Below are positions 22,770 to 25,646 of a stretch of DNA of 25,646 bases, piece by piece. This DNA is from REEB85 sp018971455 (GTDB lineage Bacteria; Pseudomonadota; Alphaproteobacteria; Acetobacterales; Acetobacteraceae), in NCBI GenBank assembly GCA_028871195.1, contig JAGWNT010000060.1:1-25646 (forward strand), given 5' to 3'. The position numbers and the translations under genes are program-made. Position 1 is the first letter of the stretch; each line of letters starts with the position of its first letter. The notes below the pieces were generated by a model that saw only the letters and a program-made list of their open reading frames with translations, was not told the origin of the DNA and searched no databases.

Positions 22770-23255
22770 ATGGGCGCAATGGAATGGCTGCTGGAACTCG
22801 CCTTGGTCGTGCTGCTGGCCGCCACGCTGTTCCACGCGCTGCGGCTCGAACGGGCGCTCGGCGTGCTCAAGCGCGACCGCGCGGCATTGGAGGCATTGGT
22901 GGCTGAGTTCAACACGAGCACCCAGGGCGCGGAACAGGGGATCGAGCGGCTGCGCCAGGCGGCGGACGGCGCGGGGCGGCAGATCGCCCGCCAGATCGAG
23001 GCCGCCCAGGGCCTGCGCGATGACCTGCATTTTCTCGGCGAGCGCGGCGAGCGCCTGGCCGACAAGCTCGAGCAGCTGGTGCGCGCCGGCCGGACCCCGC
23101 CGCAGGAGGCCGCGCGGGGCGGCGTTGCGGCGGTCGACCCGGCGGCGCCGCGCGCGCCGGCCGTCTATTCCGCTGGCGAGACGACCACGGAGGAGCCGCG
23201 TCTGCGCAGCCAGGCCGAGCGCGATCTGCTCAAGGCCCTGCGGATGGCCCGCTGA
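22770..23255 (+). CDS. DUF6468-like flagellar-cluster membrane protein
   Basis: A 161-residue protein with one N-terminal membrane segment (about 5-22, LLELALVVLLAATLFHAL) followed by a long charged coiled coil (about 30-110) and a proline/alanine tail. It resembles the uncharacterised DUF6468 proteins found after fliM in Rhodospirillales. Function unknown; the topology (short anchor, long coiled coil) would suit a stator or motor accessory. Start either 22770 or 22779. Confidence 0.6.
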   Translation: MGAMEWLLELALVVLLAATLFHALRLERALGVLKRDRAALEALVAEFNTSTQGAEQGIERLRQAADGAGRQIARQIEAAQGLRDDLHFLGERGERLADKLEQLVRAGRTPPQEAARGGVAAVDPAAPRAPAVYSAGETTTEEPRLRSQAERDLLKALRMAR

Positions 23256-23256
23256 C

Positions 23257-24009
23257 ATGCGGCCCCCGTTGCGCGCCCCGCGCCTGCTGCCGACGACGAT
23301 CCTCGCGATGGCCGCCCTGCTGGCGGTGAAGTCGGTGGCCCTGGTGCGCGCCGCGGTGCCCGCGCCCGCCGCCGCCGCTGCGGTGGCCAAGGCGGCTGCC
23401 CCGTCTGCGCCACCTGCCGCGCCGTCTGCCGCATCGGCCCCGCCCATCCCGTCCGCCGCCCCGGCCGCTACCCCGGCGCCCACCCTGGCCGCCGCGCCCC
23501 CGCCGGACCCTCCGGTCAGCGCGGCCGAGCGCGGCCTGCTGCTCGATCTGCGCCACCGCAGCGCCCAGCTCGACGCGCGCGAGGCGGCGGTGAAATCGCG
23601 CGAGGCGATGCTGGCCGCCGCCGAGAAGCGGCTCGCCGTCCGTCTCGATGAGCTGACCGCGCTGCAAACCCGCCTGGAGGCGCTGGACAAGGTGCGCAAG
23701 CAGCGCGTCAACGCGAACTGGACCGGCCTCGTCAAGCTCTACGAGAACATGAAACCGCGCGATGCGGCGACGATTTTCGACGGGCTCGACATGGCGGTCC
23801 TGCTGCAGGTGATGGACCGCATGAACGAGCGCAAGGCCGCTCCGGTGCTGGCGGCGATGCAGCCGGAGCGCGCGCGCCTCGTCACCGCCCAGCTTGCCGC
23901 CCTGCGCGCCCGCCGCGACGCGCCGCCCGGCCCGCCACCAAACAGCCCGCCGCCACCCAGCCCGCCGCCGGCCGCCACGAAGCCGGCGGGTGCCAAGGCC
24001 GGCGGGTGA
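23257..24009 (+). CDS. MotE-like protein (MgtE intracellular N-domain family)
   Basis: A 250-residue protein: membrane/signal segment (11-32), an Ala/Pro-rich linker (33-87), a coiled coil (about 88-150, REAAVKSREAMLAAAEKRL) and a domain VKLYENMKPRDAATIFDGLDMAVLLQVMDRMNERKAAPVLAAMQPERA (in part), which has the MgtE_N repeat pattern. In Rhizobiales MotE is a periplasmic chaperone for the stator protein MotC; here, next to fliM, a stator-related function is likely. A Pro-rich tail ends the protein. Starts one base after the previous stop. Confidence 0.75.
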   Translation: MRPPLRAPRLLPTTILAMAALLAVKSVALVRAAVPAPAAAAAVAKAAAPSAPPAAPSAASAPPIPSAAPAATPAPTLAAAPPPDPPVSAAERGLLLDLRHRSAQLDAREAAVKSREAMLAAAEKRLAVRLDELTALQTRLEALDKVRKQRVNANWTGLVKLYENMKPRDAATIFDGLDMAVLLQVMDRMNERKAAPVLAAMQPERARLVTAQLAALRARRDAPPGPPPNSPPPPSPPPAATKPAGAKAGG

Positions 24010-24084
24010 CCGCGCCGGCAAGGCGACATCGAGACCCCCCAACACCCGCGCCCGGCGCGCGGGCCGAGCCGGCGAGGAGATGAG

Positions 24085-24471
24085 ATGGCGATCGACAAAT
24101 CGATGAACGTGCTGATCGTGGATGACTACAAGACGATGCTGCGCATCATCCGCAACCTGCTCAAGCAGATCGAGTTCCACAACGTCGATGAAGCAACGGA
24201 CGGCGCGGAGGCCTTGAGCAAGCTGCGCGGCGGCGGCTTCGGGCTGGTCATCAGCGACTGGAACATGGAACCGATGACCGGGCTGCAATTGCTCCAGGAG
24301 GTGCGGGCGGATGCAAGGCTCAAAGCCACCCCCTTCATCATGATCACCGCCGAGAGCAAGGCGGAGAACGTCGTCGCCGCCAAGCAGGCGGGCGTCTCCA
24401 ACTACATCGTCAAGCCGTTCAACGCCGAGACGCTGCGCGACAAGATCGAGAAGGTGCTCGGCCATGCATGA
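24085..24471 (+). CDS. cheY: Chemotaxis response regulator CheY
   Basis: A 128-residue single receiver domain. Seen: acidic pair Asp13/Asp14 (IVDDYKTM), phosphoacceptor Asp58 (ISDWNMEPMTG), Thr88 (MITAESK) and Lys110 (IVKPF). Phospho-CheY binds the FliM N-terminus encoded upstream. The DWNMP-type motif here reads DWNMEP, as in CheY proteins close to E. coli CheY rather than generic receivers. Ribosome-binding site GAGGAG; overlaps cheZ by 8 bp. Confidence 0.93.
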   Translation: MAIDKSMNVLIVDDYKTMLRIIRNLLKQIEFHNVDEATDGAEALSKLRGGGFGLVISDWNMEPMTGLQLLQEVRADARLKATPFIMITAESKAENVVAAKQAGVSNYIVKPFNAETLRDKIEKVLGHA

Positions 24472-25114
24472 GGCCCCGGGCGGACCGGCCGCCCTGCCGG
24501 CCGAGCGCTTCGCCGGTCTCGCCGCGCGCCACAAGGGCATCGCACCGCAGGCGATGGCGGAGATGATGGAGGAGACGGTGCGCGCCGTGCTGCTCACCAT
24601 GCAGGGCGATCTCAGCGCGCCCGAGGTCGGGCTGCTCGGCGAGATCGAGGCGCTCGGCCGGACCATCGCCACCGCCAGGGCGGAGATCGCCGCGCTGAAG
24701 GTGGACGATATCACCGCCAGCCACATCCCCTCGGCCACCGATGAGCTCGACGCCATCGTCGCCCACACCGCCGCCGCCACCGACAGCATTCTCGAGGTCT
24801 GCGAAACGCTCGACAATCTCGCCGCGTCGCTGCCCGCCGAGGTGGCGCCCGTCCTGCAGGACGCGACGACCCGCATCTACGAGGCGTGCGGCTTTCAGGA
24901 CATCACCGGGCAGCGCATCACCAAGGTGGTCGCGGCCCTGAAGGCGATCGACGCCAAGGTCTCGAGCATCATCACGGCCTTCGGCGACCGGCGGGGCGGC
25001 GCCGTTCCGCCCGCGTCCCCGCCCGCCACGGCGGCGCTGCTCAACGGGCCGCAATTGCCGGCCAACGCGATGGACCAGACCGACATCGACAAGCTGCTGG
25101 CCAGCTTCGACTGA
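24464..25114 (+). CDS. cheZ: CheY-P phosphatase CheZ
   Basis: A 216-residue mostly helical protein. Seen: long helices, the catalytic segment FQDITGQRITKVV (144-156) with the Asp146 and Gln150 equivalents of the E. coli residues, and a C-terminal CheY-binding tail DIDKLLASFD after a Pro/Ala linker. Position directly after cheY and the 8-bp overlap support the assignment. CheZ is sporadic in Alphaproteobacteria, but a shorter form is known in Rhodospirillales. Confidence 0.88.
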   Translation: MHEAPGGPAALPAERFAGLAARHKGIAPQAMAEMMEETVRAVLLTMQGDLSAPEVGLLGEIEALGRTIATARAEIAALKVDDITASHIPSATDELDAIVAHTAAATDSILEVCETLDNLAASLPAEVAPVLQDATTRIYEACGFQDITGQRITKVVAALKAIDAKVSSIITAFGDRRGGAVPPASPPATAALLNGPQLPANAMDQTDIDKLLASFD

Positions 25115-25646
25115 TGCGCCGCGCGGCCGTCCTGAGCGCGGCGCTGGCCGCCCTTCTCGGGGCCGTGGCGGCGACCGGCCGGGCCGCCACGCCGCCGGCC
25201 GGGCCCGCCCATCCGCTCGCGCCCATCGACATGCGCGGCGGCAACCATGCCGGGTTCGGCCGGCTGGTCTTCGATCTGCCGCCCGGCACGCGCGCCGAGG
25301 AGGTGCGGCGCGGCGACCATATGGTGGTGCATTTCGTCCCGGCGGCGCCGCTACGCGAGGCGGCCCGCGCGCCGCAGAATGTCCGCGCCATCGCCACCGC
25401 GCCGGGCCTCGCGGACCTGACCCTGCCGCCCGGGGCGCGCGTGCGGCCGATGCGGCTGGCCGGCAAACTGGTGATCGATGTGCTCGACCCGCCCGCGCCT
25501 CCTCCACAGCGTCGCGGCCACCGGCCCCGGCTGGCGCTGCCCCTGCCGCCCCGGCCTCCGGCGCTGCCGGCCGCGCAGGCGGAGCCGGCTCCGCTGCCCG
25601 CCGCCTTGCCCCCGGCGTTATCGCCGCCCGCCCCCCCGCCACCCAA
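25114..25646 (+). CDS. Start of a large secreted protein, truncated by the window end
   Basis: An open frame from ATG 25114 (one-base overlap with the cheZ stop, TGATG) continuing without stop to the window edge, at least 177 residues. A signal peptide (RRAAVLSAALAALLGAVAATGRAA) precedes a small beta-rich domain (HAGFGRLVFDLP, MVVHFVPAAPLREA, LAGKLVIDVLDPP) and then a Pro/Ala linker. Proteins of this kind, often several hundred residues with TPR-like repeats, follow cheZ in flagellar clusters of Rhodospirillales as I remember; function unknown. Confidence 0.7.
   Translation, partial: MRRAAVLSAALAALLGAVAATGRAATPPAGPAHPLAPIDMRGGNHAGFGRLVFDLPPGTRAEEVRRGDHMVVHFVPAAPLREAARAPQNVRAIATAPGLADLTLPPGARVRPMRLAGKLVIDVLDPPAPPPQRRGHRPRLALPLPPRPPALPAAQAEPAPLPAALPPALSPPAPPPP

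Overview
The window looks like two blocks of different ancestry joined near 5.0-6.1 kb. Positions 1-5,018 hold central-metabolism genes whose order and protein features resemble Betaproteobacteria (Burkholderiales-like): a divergent GntR/UTRA regulator, malate dehydrogenase, a CitE/HpcH-type lyase, and the methylcitrate-cycle genes prpB and prpC, closed by a strong terminator. Positions 6,099-25,646 are visibly GC-richer. They carry an alphaproteobacterial (Rhodospirillales/Acetobacteraceae-like) flagellar and chemotaxis cluster, recognisable by fliX divergent to flgI, a one-cysteine DksA, and the run fliL-fliM-DUF6468-like-MotE-like-cheY-cheZ. A lysine/alanine-repeat histone H1-like gene lies between the blocks. 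I cannot tell whether the boundary is horizontal transfer or a chimeric assembly joined through that repeat. GC statements here are by eye.

Layout. Minus strand 24-752: GntR-type regulator. A perfect operator-like palindrome and a near-consensus sigma-70 promoter lie between it and mdh. Plus strand 1,009-5,018: mdh, lyase, prpB, prpC. At 5,019-5,579 there is a terminator and no convincing gene. At 5,580-6,008 is the histone-like gene with its own terminator. Minus strand 12,965 down to 6,099: eight genes, seven with ATGA-type overlaps or zero spacing, encoding in transcription order a RibD-type reductase domain, a BchC-like MDR dehydrogenase without obvious zinc sites, a 6-pyruvoyltetrahydropterin-synthase fold protein that has lost its usual catalytic residues, a GT4 glycosyltransferase, a PhzF-family protein, a SAM methyltransferase, a four-carbon sugar-acid kinase (OtnK-like) and a class II aldolase (OtnC-like). 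This operon has the composition of an undescribed pathway for a modified, glycosylated pteridine-like or other small molecule, and is the most interesting part of the window.

The flagellar part: flgI, a short flgJ-type rod-binding gene and a flgN-like gene (minus, 14,893-13,006) lie directly upstream of that operon. fliX and dksA read to the right. A PcaF-like thiolase with its own promoter sits between dksA and the flgF-flgG-flgA-flgH operon (minus), which has a near-perfect sigma-54 promoter. On the plus strand, fliL, fliM, a DUF6468-like protein, a MotE-like protein, CheY, CheZ and the start of a large secreted protein run off the right edge. Together these supply the hook-rod-ring parts (FlgA/F/G/H/I/J), the switch and stator accessories (FliM, FliL, MotE-like) and the CheY-P signal with its phosphatase.
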